64,000 bases of DNA from Leucobacter allii (GTDB taxonomy: Bacteria; Actinomycetota; Actinomycetes; Actinomycetales; Microbacteriaceae), in assembly GCF_022919155.1 (NCBI RefSeq), contig NZ_CP095045.1:1364001-1428000 (forward strand), written 5' to 3'. Of the stretch, positions 47,263 through 56,345 are shown piece by piece (the first letter of the stretch is position 1; each line of letters opens with the position of its first letter). Under the pieces are notes generated by a model. That model saw only the letters and a program-made list of their open reading frames with translations, ran no database searches and had not been told where the DNA came from. The position numbers and the translations under genes are program-made.

Positions 47263-48450
47263 CTATCGCACGCTCTCCGCGAGCTCGGCCTCGACGGCGG
47301 CCTGCAGCCGCTCCTCGGTCGCCTCGTCGCCGATCTGCGCGATGACCTCGAGCAGGAAGCCGCGGACGACGAGCTTGCGGGCCTCCTCCTCGGAGATGCC
47401 GCGGCTCTGCAGGTAGAAGATGTGCTCGTCGTCGAAGCGGCCGGTGGCGGAGGCGTGCCCCGCGCCAGCGATGTCCCCCGTCTCGATCTCGAGGTTCGGG
47501 ATCGAGTCGGCCCGGGTGCCCTCCGAGAGCACGAGGTTGCGGTTCTGCTCGTAGCTGTCGGTGCCGGTCGCGTTGTTGCGGATGAGCACGTCGCCGATCC
47601 ACACGGTGTGCGCGCCCTCGCCCTGCAGTGCGCCCTTGTAGGTGACGCGGCTGCGGGTGTGGGGGGCGTCGTGGTCGAGGTAGACCTGGTGCTCGAGGTG
47701 CTGGCCCGCGTCGGCGAAGTAGGCGCCGAGCGCCTCGCCGTTCGCGCCCTCGTGGTCGAGGTGGATCGAGGGGTTGAGGCGCACGAGGCCCCCGCCGAGC
47801 GAGACCACGATGTGCGTGAGCGAAGCGTCGCGGCCGACGCTCGCGTAGTGGCTCGCGAGGTGGATCGCCTCGTCGTCCCACTGCTGCACGGAGACGACGG
47901 TGAGCTTCGCGCCGTCCCCGACGACGATCTCCACGTTCTCCGAGAGCTGCGCGGCTCCCGAGTTCTCGAGGATCACGAGGCCGGTGCTGTGCGGCGCCGC
48001 CTCGATGATCGTGTGGCCGGCGCGGGGCGCGGTGCCGAGCGCGTCGCGCGCGACGACGACCGTGCGCCGCTCCTCGGAGGCGACGGTCACCAGGTGGGCC
48101 TCGTCGAACGCGCCCCAGGCCGCCGCGGCGCCGCGCTCCTCGGGGATGCCCGCGCGGCCGACGCGGGCGTCGTCGCGGGCGATCCACTCCGAGCTCACGC
48201 CGGCGGCCTCAGACACGGAGACGGGCAGGCGGGCGCCGTCGAGCGCGCCGTTGAGCAGCGCGTCGAGCTTCGCGACGGGGGTGAACTTCCAGACGGCCTC
48301 GCGCCCGGTGACCTGCGGGAAGTCGGCGACGTCCGTCGACTTCGGGCGGTCGCTCCGGGTCTGCACGGGAACACGGTTGTCCCAGTCGCCGTCGGAGTGG
48401 GCGGTCAGGCCGTGCTGTGCGGTGTCCTTCGTGGCAACGGCTTCGGTCAT
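47263..48450 (-). CDS. sufD: Fe-S cluster assembly protein SufD
   Basis: SufD pairs with SufB and SufC to form the cluster-assembly scaffold. The 395-residue protein has the right-handed beta-helix core, with the conserved end HASATGRFDDEHIFYLQSRG followed by ARKLVVRGFL. ATG 48450 overlaps the sufB stop by one base (TAATG). Confidence 0.96.
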   Translation of the reverse strand: MTEAVATKDTAQHGLTAHSDGDWDNRVPVQTRSDRPKSTDVADFPQVTGREAVWKFTPVAKLDALLNGALDGARLPVSVSEAAGVSSEWIARDDARVGRAGIPEERGAAAAWGAFDEAHLVTVASEERRTVVVARDALGTAPRAGHTIIEAAPHSTGLVILENSGAAQLSENVEIVVGDGAKLTVVSVQQWDDEAIHLASHYASVGRDASLTHIVVSLGGGLVRLNPSIHLDHEGANGEALGAYFADAGQHLEHQVYLDHDAPHTRSRVTYKGALQGEGAHTVWIGDVLIRNNATGTDSYEQNRNLVLSEGTRADSIPNLEIETGDIAGAGHASATGRFDDEHIFYLQSRGISEEEARKLVVRGFLLEVIAQIGDEATEERLQAAVEAELAESVR

Positions 48451-49868
48451 TATCCGACGGATCCTTCCATGCCCATCTCGATGAGCTTGTTCAGTTCGAG
48501 GGCGTACTCCATGGGCAGCTCGCGGGCGATCGGCTCGATGAAGCCGCGCACGATCATCGCCATGGCCTCCTCCTCGGCGAGACCGCGGCTCATCAGGTAG
48601 AAGAGCTGCTCCTCGCTGACGCGCGAGACGGTCGCCTCGTGGCCGAGCTCGGCGTCGTCGGTGCGGATGTCGATGGCGGGATACGTGTCGCTGCGCGAGA
48701 TCGTGTCGACGAGCAGGGCGTCGCAGACGACGGAGTTCGCCGCGTGGTGCGCGCTCGCCTCGACGCGGACCTCGCCGCGGTAGCCCGTGCGGCCGCCGCC
48801 GCGCGCGATCGACTTCGAGAGGATGGAGGACTTCGTGTGCGGAGCGAGGTGGATCATCTTCGCGCCGGCGTCCTGGTGCTGGCCCGGGCCCGCGAAGGCG
48901 ACCGAGAGCGTCTCGCCCTTGGCGTGCTCCCCGGTGAGGTAGATCGACGGGTACTTCATCGTCACCTTGGAGCCGATGTTGCCGTCGACCCACTCCATGG
49001 TGGCCCCCGCCTCGGCGACGGCGCGCTTCGTCACGAGGTTGTAGACGTTGTTCGACCAGTTCTGGATCGTCGTGTAGCGCACGCGGGCGTTCTTCTTCAC
49101 GATGATCTCGACGACGGCGGAGTGCAGCGAGTCGGACTTGTAGATCGGGGCGGTGCAGCCCTCGATGTAGTGGACGTAACTGTCCTCGTCGGCGATGATG
49201 AGCGTGCGCTCGAACTGGCCCATGTTCTCCGTGTTGATGCGGAAGTAGGCCTGCAGGGGGATCTCGACGTGCACGCCCTTCGGCACGTACACGAACGAGC
49301 CGCCCGACCAGACGGCCGTGTTCAGCGCCGCGAACTTGTTGTCGCCCGACGGGATGACCGTGCCGAAGTACTGCTCGAAGATCTCGGGGTGCTCGCGCAG
49401 CGCCGTGTCGGTGTCGAGGAAGAGCACGCCCTGCGCCTCCAGGTCCTCGCGGATCTGGTGGTAGACGACCTCGGACTCGTACTGGGCCGCGACGCCCGCG
49501 ACGAGGCGCTGGCGCTCCGCCTCCGGAATACCGAGCTTCTCGTAGGTGTCCTTGATCTCCTCGGGCAGGTCGTCCCAGGTGGTCGCCTGCTTCTCCGTGG
49601 AGCGCACGAAGTACTTGATGTTGTCGAAGTCGATCTCCGAGAGATCCGCGCCCCAGGTGGGCATGGGCTTCCTGCCGAAGATCTGCAGGGCCTTCAGGCG
49701 CCGCTGCAGCATCCACTCGGGCTCGTTCTTGAGCGCCGAGATCTCGCGCACGACCTGCTCGTTCAATCCGCGCTTGGCCAGCGCACCGGCCTTGTCGCTG
49801 TCGTGCCAGCCGAACTCGTACTGGCCCAAGCCCTCGAGCTCGGGTCGGTCGATCAGTACCTCAGGCAT
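48450..49868 (-). CDS. sufB: Fe-S cluster assembly protein SufB
   Basis: SufB is the main scaffold on which 2Fe-2S/4Fe-4S clusters form. The 472-residue protein contains [18 protein letters not shown], the cysteine in [10 protein letters not shown], and the conserved [27 protein letters not shown] precedes ATG 49868. It is the first gene of sufB-sufD-Rieske-sufC-DUF59. SufR, the repressor gene often found just upstream, is not present; ctaA is divergent instead. Confidence 0.97.
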   Translation of the reverse strand: MPEVLIDRPELEGLGQYEFGWHDSDKAGALAKRGLNEQVVREISALKNEPEWMLQRRLKALQIFGRKPMPTWGADLSEIDFDNIKYFVRSTEKQATTWDDLPEEIKDTYEKLGIPEAERQRLVAGVAAQYESEVVYHQIREDLEAQGVLFLDTDTALREHPEIFEQYFGTVIPSGDNKFAALNTAVWSGGSFVYVPKGVHVEIPLQAYFRINTENMGQFERTLIIADEDSYVHYIEGCTAPIYKSDSLHSAVVEIIVKKNARVRYTTIQNWSNNVYNLVTKRAVAEAGATMEWVDGNIGSKVTMKYPSIYLTGEHAKGETLSVAFAGPGQHQDAGAKMIHLAPHTKSSILSKSIARGGGRTGYRGEVRVEASAHHAANSVVCDALLVDTISRSDTYPAIDIRTDDAELGHEATVSRVSEEQLFYLMSRGLAEEEAMAMIVRGFIEPIARELPMEYALELNKLIEMGMEGSVG

Positions 49869-50124
49869 GATCCCTCCCTCATTCTTCGTCGCGCCGGGCC
49901 GTCCGGCCTGCGCGGCGAATCGAGATCCGGTCGCACAGAAACGGCCCTGCGGCGGTGCAGTATTCTGGGCTTCGGACGGAACCGACCTCCCCGATGCCGG
50001 GCACCGGGCGGCGGTTCGCCGTTCGCAACCACAGCTTCCCATTCTACAGGTTCTCGCCGCAAATGGCAGGAGCGCGCCGGGCGCCGCCGGGCCGGGCGCG
50101 GGAGGCCGTCGAGAGGAAACCCCC

Positions 50125-51054
50125 GTGTCCAGCGCACCCGCATCCGTCAGCACGCCCTCCCCCGCCGCACCGCCAGCCGAATGGCGGGCCTCCGGCTGGC
50201 TGCGCTTCGGCGCCTGGGCGTCGTTCGTGCTGAACACGCTCATCATCGCGACGGGCGGCGCGGTGCGGCTCACGGGGTCGGGCCTCGGCTGCCCGAACTG
50301 GCCGCTCTGCGCCCCGGGCTCGCTCGTGCCGACCGAGGAGCTCAGCTACCACTCGCTCATCGAGTTCGGCAACCGCACGATCTCGGGGCCGCTGCTCGTC
50401 GCCGCGCTCCTCGTGCTGCTGCTGAGCTGGCGGGTGCGCGCCGTGCGCCGCGACCTCTTCGCGATCTCTGCCGTCGTGCTCGGCCTCGTCGCGCTGCAGG
50501 CGCTCCTGGGCGGCTTCATCGTGTGGTTCCACCTCAACGCGAACCTCGTCGGCGTCCACTACGCCATCTCCCTCTCGCTCGTATGCATCACGGCGGCGTA
50601 CCTCGTGCGGATGTCGGCGCAGCCCGGACCTCGCGAGCTCGCCGTGCCGAAGCCCTTCATGATCCTCACGCACGTGACGACCGTCGTGATGGCGATCACC
50701 GTGCTCTTCGGCGTGCTCACCACGGGTTCCGGCCCGCACTCCGGGGACGCGACCATCCAGCGCGACGGCGTCGACGCCGTGCTCATGAGCCACATCCACT
50801 CGTGGCCCGGATACGCGGCCTTCGCTCTCACGCTCGCCCTGCTCGTCTGGGCGGCGGCGCGGCGCCTGCGCCCGCTGAAGTGGCTCGCGATCCTCATGGC
50901 CGCGCTCGTCGTGCAGATCGCCGTGGGCGTCTTCCAGGCCCGCAACGGCCTCCCCGAGCTGGCGGTCGGCGTGCACATGGTGCTCGCCGCGCTCACGGCG
51001 GCGGCGATGACGGTCGTCGTGCTCGCGCTCAAGCGCCCCGCCGCGGCCGCGTAG
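50125..51054 (+). CDS. ctaA: Heme A synthase CtaA
   Basis: CtaA oxidises the C8 methyl of heme O to make heme A for the aa3 oxidase. The 309-residue protein has about eight membrane helices. Histidine motifs are visible in [12 protein letters not shown] and VGVHYA (first half) and in SHIHSWPGY and VGVHMVL (second half). A cysteine pair in [12 protein letters not shown] is the loop disulfide. GTG 50125 follows GAGAGGAAAC. TATTCT near 49960 is a possible -10. ctaB, its partner, is 1 kb downstream on the other strand. Confidence 0.95.
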   Translation: MSSAPASVSTPSPAAPPAEWRASGWLRFGAWASFVLNTLIIATGGAVRLTGSGLGCPNWPLCAPGSLVPTEELSYHSLIEFGNRTISGPLLVAALLVLLLSWRVRAVRRDLFAISAVVLGLVALQALLGGFIVWFHLNANLVGVHYAISLSLVCITAAYLVRMSAQPGPRELAVPKPFMILTHVTTVVMAITVLFGVLTTGSGPHSGDATIQRDGVDAVLMSHIHSWPGYAAFALTLALLVWAAARRLRPLKWLAILMAALVVQIAVGVFQARNGLPELAVGVHMVLAALTAAAMTVVVLALKRPAAAA

Positions 51055-51130
51055 CGCCGGCCCTCCTGCGCCCCGACCCCTCCCGCCCGGTCGCCCCCGC
51101 GCTTCCTGCCACCTCGCCGGCTCCTGCTCT

Positions 51131-51242
51131 TCCCTCCCCTCCCGCTCGTCCCTCCCCTCCCGCTCGTCCCTGCCCTCCCGCTCGTCCCTGCCCTCCCGCT
51201 CGTCCCTGCTCTCCTGCCCGTCCCTCTCCGCCCGTCCCTCCC
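51131..51242 (+). repeat. 18-bp pyrimidine-rich tandem repeat, about six copies
   Basis: A unit close to CTCCCGCTCGTCCCTSCC recurs every 18 bases, decaying towards the right end. The strand is almost purely pyrimidine with regular single G positions. Confidence 0.8.
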
Positions 51243-51250
51243 GGAATTAC

Positions 51251-51314
51251 GCGATCGGGGTCGCTCCGGCAGGGTGCATGCGGTCTGCTCCCTACCGGAG
51301 CGACCCGGGTTGGG
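51251..51314 (+). repeat. 64-bp element, copy 1
   Basis: This segment includes the ctaA terminator stem. It reappears in diverged form at 51609-51672, with the same ends (GCGATCGGGGTC... and ...GGAGCGACCCGG) and the same length. Confidence 0.7.
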
Positions 51315-51319
51315 TTTTT
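51258..51319 (+). terminator. Intrinsic terminator after ctaA
   Basis: GGGTCGCTCCGG (51258-51269) pairs with CCGGAGCGACCC (51295-51306), extended by AGGG with CCCT after a bulge, and is followed by a T-tract (51315-51319). This is the only classical hairpin plus T-run that I see in the window. Confidence 0.8.
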
Positions 51320-51328
51320 CTTTGGGGG

Positions 51329-51397
51329 GCAATGCGGCTTCGGGCTGCGATGCGGTTCGGTGGGTGATGCGGTTCGGTCGGCGATGCGGCTTCGGTG
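51329..51397 (+). repeat. 17/18-bp tandem repeat, four copies
   Basis: Copies start at 51329, 51347, 51364 and 51381 with consensus GCGATGCGGYTTCGGTSG (17-18 bases). Confidence 0.75.
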
Positions 51398-51438
51398 AGC
51401 CGGGATCGGATGGATAGCGCTCACCGAAGCCGCATCGC
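51381..51438. repeat. 20-bp perfect inverted repeat
   Basis: Positions 51381-51400 are exactly inverted at 51419-51438 with an 18-base loop. A further partial copy, GCTCACCGAAGC, follows at 51437-51448. It overlaps the last 17-bp repeat unit. Confidence 0.8.
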
Positions 51439-51505
51439 TCACCGAAGCGCCAGCGCCAGGCGGCTTCTCCCGGCCCGCGCATACTGCGACCCGGACCACC
51501 CGGTA

Positions 51506-51552
51506 CCACCTCACCTCACCTCACCTCACTTCACCCCACCCCACCCCACCCC
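51506..51552 (+). repeat. Pentanucleotide microsatellite CACCY
   Basis: About nine units of CACCT shifting to CACCC follow one another. This is a likely slippage site. Confidence 0.8.
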
Positions 51553-51608
51553 GCTTCCTCTTACTCCCCTCACCCGCCCAACTCCTCTCCCGCATCCCAT
51601 CGAGACGC

Positions 51609-51672
51609 GCGATCGGGGTCTCAATGGTAGGGTGCGGGCGGTCCACACCGTGCCGGAGCGACCCGGATCGGG
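51609..51672 (+). repeat. 64-bp element, copy 2
   Basis: Diverged copy of 51251-51314. The dyad arm is altered, so it no longer forms the same perfect stem, and the T-tract is absent. Confidence 0.65.
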
Positions 51673-51832
51673 ATGGGGAGCTGCGGATCGGGCCGAAGTG
51701 CGGCCGACTGGCGGGGATGTGTGATGAAGCGCGGCCGAAGCGTCGCGGAACCGGCCGGGAAGAGAGGCCGGCGGATGCGCGTGATCGGTCCGAGGACCGC
51801 GGGCGGGGATCAGACGTGCCGCCGAGCGACTC

Positions 51833-52118
51833 GGTGCGTCCGGCCGCCGATCCGGACTCGAATGCCGGGCGGAGCATGCCCGACGGATCAGCGGGCAGCA
51901 AGGTGCGTCCGGCCGCCGATCCGCACGGACCGGAGTGCCCGGCGGGTCCTCCCTGACGGATCAGAAAGGCAGCAAGGTGCGTCCGGCCGCCGATCCGGAC
52001 TCGAATGCCGGGCGGAGCATGCCCGACGGGTCAGCAGGCCAGCGAGGACCGTCCGGGCGCTGATCCGCACGGACCCGGATGCCGGGTGGGTCCTCCCTGA
52101 CGGATCAGAAGGGCAGCA
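51833..52118. repeat. 143-bp tandem duplication made of alternating 69/74-bp palindromic units
   Basis: Units begin at 51833, 51902, 51976 and 52045. The first and third (69 bases) are nearly identical, as are the second and fourth (74 bases), so a 143-base pair of units is duplicated. Each unit contains GATCCG and CGGATC in inverted orientation around smaller stems. The last unit includes the final codons and stop of ctaB, and the 17 bases there recur in the other copies. Confidence 0.85.
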
Positions 52119-53037
52119 GCGCGTCCACCGCGATCGCGAGGGAGATCACGGAGAGGTAGATGTTCGCGGTGTGGAAGACCCGCATGGGCTTCCCGCGCTC
52201 GCCCCGGATGGCCTGCCCGTACAGGCGGTGCGCCTGGGCGATGAAGTACCCGCCGAAGGCGAGCGCTGCGATCGTGTACACCCAGCCCATCTCGGCGACG
52301 GGGATGAGCAGCAGGCTCGCGGCGACGGTCGCCCAGGTGTAGAGGATGACCTGCAGGCCGACGGTGACCTGGCCGCGCACGACGCCGAGCATCGGCACCC
52401 CGGCCGCGGCGTAGTCGCCGCGGTACTTCATCGAGAGCGGCCAATAGTGGGCGGGCGTCCACAGGAAGATGATGAGGAACATCACCCAGGCCGGCCAGGC
52501 GAGCGTGCCGCTCACGGCGGCCCAGCCGATGAGCACCGGGAAGCAGCCGGCGATCCCGCCCCACACGATGTTCTGCTCGCTGTGCCGCTTGAGCACGATG
52601 GTGTAGACGACCACGTAGAAGAAGATCGCGGCGGCCGAGAGCGCCGCGGCGAGCCAGTTCGTCGTGAGCCACAGCCAGGCGACCGAGAGCACGCCGAGCA
52701 CCCAGGAGAAGGCGAGCGCGTTGCGGTCGGAGATCTCCCCCGTGACGAGCGGCCGGTTCTCCGTCCGCTTCATCTTGCGATCCATGTCGCGATCGATGTA
52801 GCAGTTGAAGGCGCCGGCCGACCCCGCGCTCATCGCCCCGCCGAGGAGCGTCGCGAGCACGAGCCAGAGGTTCGGGATCCCGCCCTGGGCGAGGAACATC
52901 GCCGGCACGGTGACCACGAGCAGCAGCTCCATGACGCGCGGCTTCGTGAGCGACACGTAGTTCTTGACCGTCCGCCTGAACGACCGGGTCGACGCCCGGG
53001 AGGCGGCCTGCGCGTGGGGTGAGAGCTCGGTGGACAT
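52105..53037 (-). CDS. ctaB: Protoheme IX farnesyltransferase (heme O synthase)
   Basis: CtaB adds a farnesyl group to heme B to make heme O, the substrate of CtaA. The 310-residue UbiA-family protein has about nine membrane helices and the two Asp motifs NCYIDRDMDRKM and KYRGDYAAAGVPM. ATG 53037 follows GGGAGG. It is divergent from tkt, the conserved actinobacterial arrangement. Its last codons lie inside the repeat array. Confidence 0.97.
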   Translation of the reverse strand: MSTELSPHAQAASRASTRSFRRTVKNYVSLTKPRVMELLLVVTVPAMFLAQGGIPNLWLVLATLLGGAMSAGSAGAFNCYIDRDMDRKMKRTENRPLVTGEISDRNALAFSWVLGVLSVAWLWLTTNWLAAALSAAAIFFYVVVYTIVLKRHSEQNIVWGGIAGCFPVLIGWAAVSGTLAWPAWVMFLIIFLWTPAHYWPLSMKYRGDYAAAGVPMLGVVRGQVTVGLQVILYTWATVAASLLLIPVAEMGWVYTIAALAFGGYFIAQAHRLYGQAIRGERGKPMRVFHTANIYLSVISLAIAVDALLPF

Positions 53038-53121
53038 CGCCTCCCATGATACCCCGCCGCTGCCGTTAGGATTGAACCCGCGCGTGCGGAACGCGCTCCG
53101 ACCCTTCAGAGAGGCGAAGCA

Positions 53122-55239
53122 TTGGCAGACGTGTTGCAGTGGGATGAGCTCGACGACCGCGCGGTGGACACCGCGCGCGTACTCGCGGCGGATGCCGTCG
53201 AGAAGGTGGGCAACGGTCACCCGGGCACGGCGATCAGCCTGGCGCCGGTGTCGTATCTGCTGCATCAGAAGGTCATGCGCCACGACCCCGTCGACGCCGA
53301 CTGGATCGGGCGCGACCGCTTCATCCTCTCGGTCGGCCACTCCTCGCTGACGCAGTACGTGCAGCTGTACCTCGGCGGTTACGGCCTCGAGCTCTCCGAC
53401 CTCGAGTCGCTGCGGACCTGGGGATCGAAGACGCCAGGCCACCCCGAGTACGGCCACACCGCCGGCGTCGAGATCACCACGGGCCCCCTCGGGCAGGGAC
53501 TCGCCTCGGCCGTCGGCTTCGCCTACGCCGCGCGCTACGAGCGCGGGCTGTTCGATCCCGAGGCCGCGCCGGGCGCGAGCCCCTTCGACCACTTCATCTA
53601 CGTCGTCGCGGGCGACGGCGATCTCCAGGAGGGCGTGACGGCGGAGGCCTCGAGCCTCGCCGGCCACCAGGAGCTCGGCAACCTCATCGCGATCTACGAC
53701 TCCAACCAGATCTCCATCGAGGACGACACCGACATCTCCTTCTCGGAGGACGTGGCGCAGCGCTACGCCGCGTACGGCTGGCAGGTCCTCGAGGTCGACT
53801 GGAAACGGACGGGCGCGTACGTCGAGGACGTCGCCGAGCTGCATCGCGCCATCCTCGAGGCGCAGGCGGAGACCGCGAAGCCCTCGCTCATCATCCTGAA
53901 GACGATCATCGGCTGGCCCTCGCCCGGCAAGCAGAACACGGGCGGGATCCACGGCTCCAAGCTCGGCGAGGAGGAGCTCGCCGGTCTGAAGACCGCCCTC
54001 GGCTTCGACCCCGAGCAGCACTTCGCCGTCGCCCCCGAGGTCATCGCGCACACCCGCGGCGCCGTGGAGCGCGGCGCCGCGAAGCGCGCCGCCTGGCAGC
54101 AGGGCTTCGATGCCTGGGCCGCGGCGAACCCGGAGCGCAAGGCGCTCCTCGACCGCCTCGAGGCCGGAGAACTCCCCGCTGAGGCGCTCGCGGTGCTCCC
54201 CGAGTTCGAACCGGGCACGAGCCTCGCCACCCGCGCGGCCAGCGGCAAGACGCTCGCCGCGCTCGGGCCGGTGCTGCCGGAGCTCTGGGGTGGCTCGGCC
54301 GACCTCGCCGGCTCGAACAACACCACGATCCCGGGAGCGCCCTCCTTCGTGCCCGCGGCGCACTCGACGAGTACCTGGCAGGGCGATCCCTACGGCCGGG
54401 TGCTGCACTTCGGCATCCGCGAGCACGCCATGGGCGCCATCCTCAACGGGATCCAGCTCCACGGCAGGACCCGCAGCTACGGCGGCACCTTCCTGATCTT
54501 CAGCGACTACATGCGCCCCGCCGTGCGGCTCGCCGCGCTCATGAACGTGCCGAGCATCTTCGTGTGGACGCACGACTCGATCGCGCTCGGCGAGGACGGG
54601 CCGACGCACCAGCCGATCGAGCAGCTGGCGACGCTGCGCGCGATCCCCAACCTCGCGATCGTGCGCCCCGCGGATGCGAACGAGACGGCCGTCGCCTGGC
54701 ACGAGATCCTCACCCGCCACGGCGGCCCGACGGGGATCGCGCTCACGCGCCAGAACGTGCCGGTGCTCCCCCGGGACGGCGAGTTCGCGAGCGCGGAGCA
54801 GGCGTCCGCCGGCGTCCGCCGCGGGGCCTACATCCTCGCCGACTCCCCCACGGGCGTGCTCGACGTGATCCTCGTCGCGACCGGCTCCGAGGTGCAGCTC
54901 GCCGTCGAGGCGCGCGAACGCCTCGCGGCCGACGGCGTCGGCGCCCGCGTCGTCTCCGCACCCTCGCTCGAGTGGTTCGCCGAACAGGACGCGGCCTACC
55001 GCGAGCACGTGCTCCCCGCCGCGGTGGCGGCGCGCGTGAGCGTCGAGGCCGGCCTCGCGCTCGGCTGGGAGCGCCTCGTCGGGGACCTCGGACGCTCGGT
55101 GTCGATCGAGCACTTCGGCGCATCCGCGGACTACGAGACCCTCTTCCGCGAGTTCGGCATCACGACCGATGCGGTCGTCGACGCGGCTCGCGCATCCATC
55201 GCCGCCGTGGCGGCGCAGCGCGAAGGAGGCGCACGATGA
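53122..55239 (+). CDS. tkt: Transketolase
   Basis: Transketolase moves two-carbon units between pentose and hexose phosphates using thiamine diphosphate. The 705-residue protein has NGHPGTA, the ThDP/Mg motif GDGDLQEG...N near residues 155-190, and the pyrimidine domain with [19 protein letters not shown] sequence ([10 protein letters not shown]). The start is TTG 53122, supported by GAGAGG six bases upstream; GTG 53131 has no site. tal and pgi follow with overlaps. Confidence 0.97.
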   Translation: MADVLQWDELDDRAVDTARVLAADAVEKVGNGHPGTAISLAPVSYLLHQKVMRHDPVDADWIGRDRFILSVGHSSLTQYVQLYLGGYGLELSDLESLRTWGSKTPGHPEYGHTAGVEITTGPLGQGLASAVGFAYAARYERGLFDPEAAPGASPFDHFIYVVAGDGDLQEGVTAEASSLAGHQELGNLIAIYDSNQISIEDDTDISFSEDVAQRYAAYGWQVLEVDWKRTGAYVEDVAELHRAILEAQAETAKPSLIILKTIIGWPSPGKQNTGGIHGSKLGEEELAGLKTALGFDPEQHFAVAPEVIAHTRGAVERGAAKRAAWQQGFDAWAAANPERKALLDRLEAGELPAEALAVLPEFEPGTSLATRAASGKTLAALGPVLPELWGGSADLAGSNNTTIPGAPSFVPAAHSTSTWQGDPYGRVLHFGIREHAMGAILNGIQLHGRTRSYGGTFLIFSDYMRPAVRLAALMNVPSIFVWTHDSIALGEDGPTHQPIEQLATLRAIPNLAIVRPADANETAVAWHEILTRHGGPTGIALTRQNVPVLPRDGEFASAEQASAGVRRGAYILADSPTGVLDVILVATGSEVQLAVEARERLAADGVGARVVSAPSLEWFAEQDAAYREHVLPAAVAARVSVEAGLALGWERLVGDLGRSVSIEHFGASADYETLFREFGITTDAVVDAARASIAAVAAQREGGAR

Positions 55240-56345
55240 CCGAGTCCACGCAGCAGCTCAGCGCGGCGGGCGTCAGCATCTGGCTCGACGACCTCTCCCG
55301 GAACCGGATCGAGAGCGGCGAGCTCGCCGGGCTCATCGGCACGCACGACGTCGTCGGCGTGACCACCAATCCGACGATCTTCGCCGGGGCCATCGGCGGC
55401 GGCGTCGGCTACGGCGGCCGGATCGCCGACTGCGCGGCCCGGGGCCTCGATGCGGACGCGACGATCGTGGAGCTCACGACGTCGGATGTCGCCGACGCCT
55501 GCGACGTGTTCGCGGACGTCTTCCGTTCGACCGGAGGCCGTGACGGCCGCGTGTCCATCGAGGTCGAGCCGGGCCTCGCCCGCGACACCGCAGGCACCGT
55601 GGCCCAGGCCCGCGAGCTGTGGCGGCGGGTCGACCGTCCGAACGCCATGATCAAGATCCCCGCGACCGTCGAGGGACTCGAGGCGATCGCCGAGACCATC
55701 GCCGCCGGGATCAGCGTGAACGTCACGCTCATCTTCAGCCTCGAGCGCTACCGCGAGGTCATCAACGCCTACCTCACGGGCCTCGAGCGCGCCCGCGCCG
55801 CGGGGCACGACCTCGCCGGCATCCGCTCGGTGGCCTCCTTCTTCGTGTCGCGCGTCGACACCGAGATCGACGGACGGCTCCGGGCGCTCGGCACCCCGGA
55901 GGCCGAGGCGCTGACGGGCCGCGCGGGCGTCGCGAACGCACGCCTGGCCTACGAGGTGTTCGCGCAGAGCTTCGCGAGCGAGCGCGCGCAGCAGCTGCTC
56001 GGGCTCGGCGCGCACCCGCAGCGCCCGCTGTGGGCCTCCACCGGGGTGAAGGACCCGGCGCTCCCCGACACCCTCTACGTCGCCGAGCTCGTCGCGTCCG
56101 ACGTCGTGAACACGATGCCGGAGGCCACGCTGCGCGCCTACGCCGACCACGGCGAGACCCGCGGGGACACGATCTCCGGGACGTTCCTCGAGGCGAACCA
56201 GCTGCTCAACGACATCGACGCGCAGGGCATCGACTACGCCGAGGTCACGGCGCTGCTGGAGCGCGAGGGGCTCGAGAAGTTCGACGCCTCCTGGACCCAG
56301 CTGCAGGACACGGTCGCCCGGGCGCTCGCGGAAGCGGCGGAGTGA
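55236..56345 (+). CDS. tal: Transaldolase
   Basis: Transaldolase transfers dihydroxyacetone units in the non-oxidative pentose phosphate pathway. The 369-residue barrel has GVTTNPTIF, the Schiff-base lysine in [18 protein letters not shown], and [13 protein letters not shown] 55236 overlaps the tkt stop by four bases, with GAAGGAGG upstream. The size fits the long actinobacterial class. Confidence 0.97.
   Translation: MTESTQQLSAAGVSIWLDDLSRNRIESGELAGLIGTHDVVGVTTNPTIFAGAIGGGVGYGGRIADCAARGLDADATIVELTTSDVADACDVFADVFRSTGGRDGRVSIEVEPGLARDTAGTVAQARELWRRVDRPNAMIKIPATVEGLEAIAETIAAGISVNVTLIFSLERYREVINAYLTGLERARAAGHDLAGIRSVASFFVSRVDTEIDGRLRALGTPEAEALTGRAGVANARLAYEVFAQSFASERAQQLLGLGAHPQRPLWASTGVKDPALPDTLYVAELVASDVVNTMPEATLRAYADHGETRGDTISGTFLEANQLLNDIDAQGIDYAEVTALLEREGLEKFDASWTQLQDTVARALAEAAE

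Larger units (their letters stand above)
51055..52104. other. Repeat-packed intergenic segment between ctaA and ctaB
   Basis: No gene is supported in these 1050 bases, which separate the convergent ctaA and ctaB. At least six distinct repeat structures are present and listed separately. Long open frames here are translations of the repeats, such as collagen-like Gly-Arg-Ala-Gly strings on the minus strand. Confidence 0.8.

Noticed and set aside
51029..51514. Collagen-like protein with Gly-Arg-Ala-Gly repeats on the minus strand
   Set aside because: The repeats are a direct translation of the 18-bp DNA repeat, and the frame also runs across the ctaA terminator and other non-coding repeats.
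51833..52118. CRISPR array
   Set aside because: Units are 69 and 74 bases with no constant spacer structure, they include the end of ctaB, and no cas gene is present.
51673..53022. Plus-strand open frame across the repeats and opposite ctaB
   Set aside because: It is antisense to ctaB, and its upstream half is the translated 143-bp repeat.
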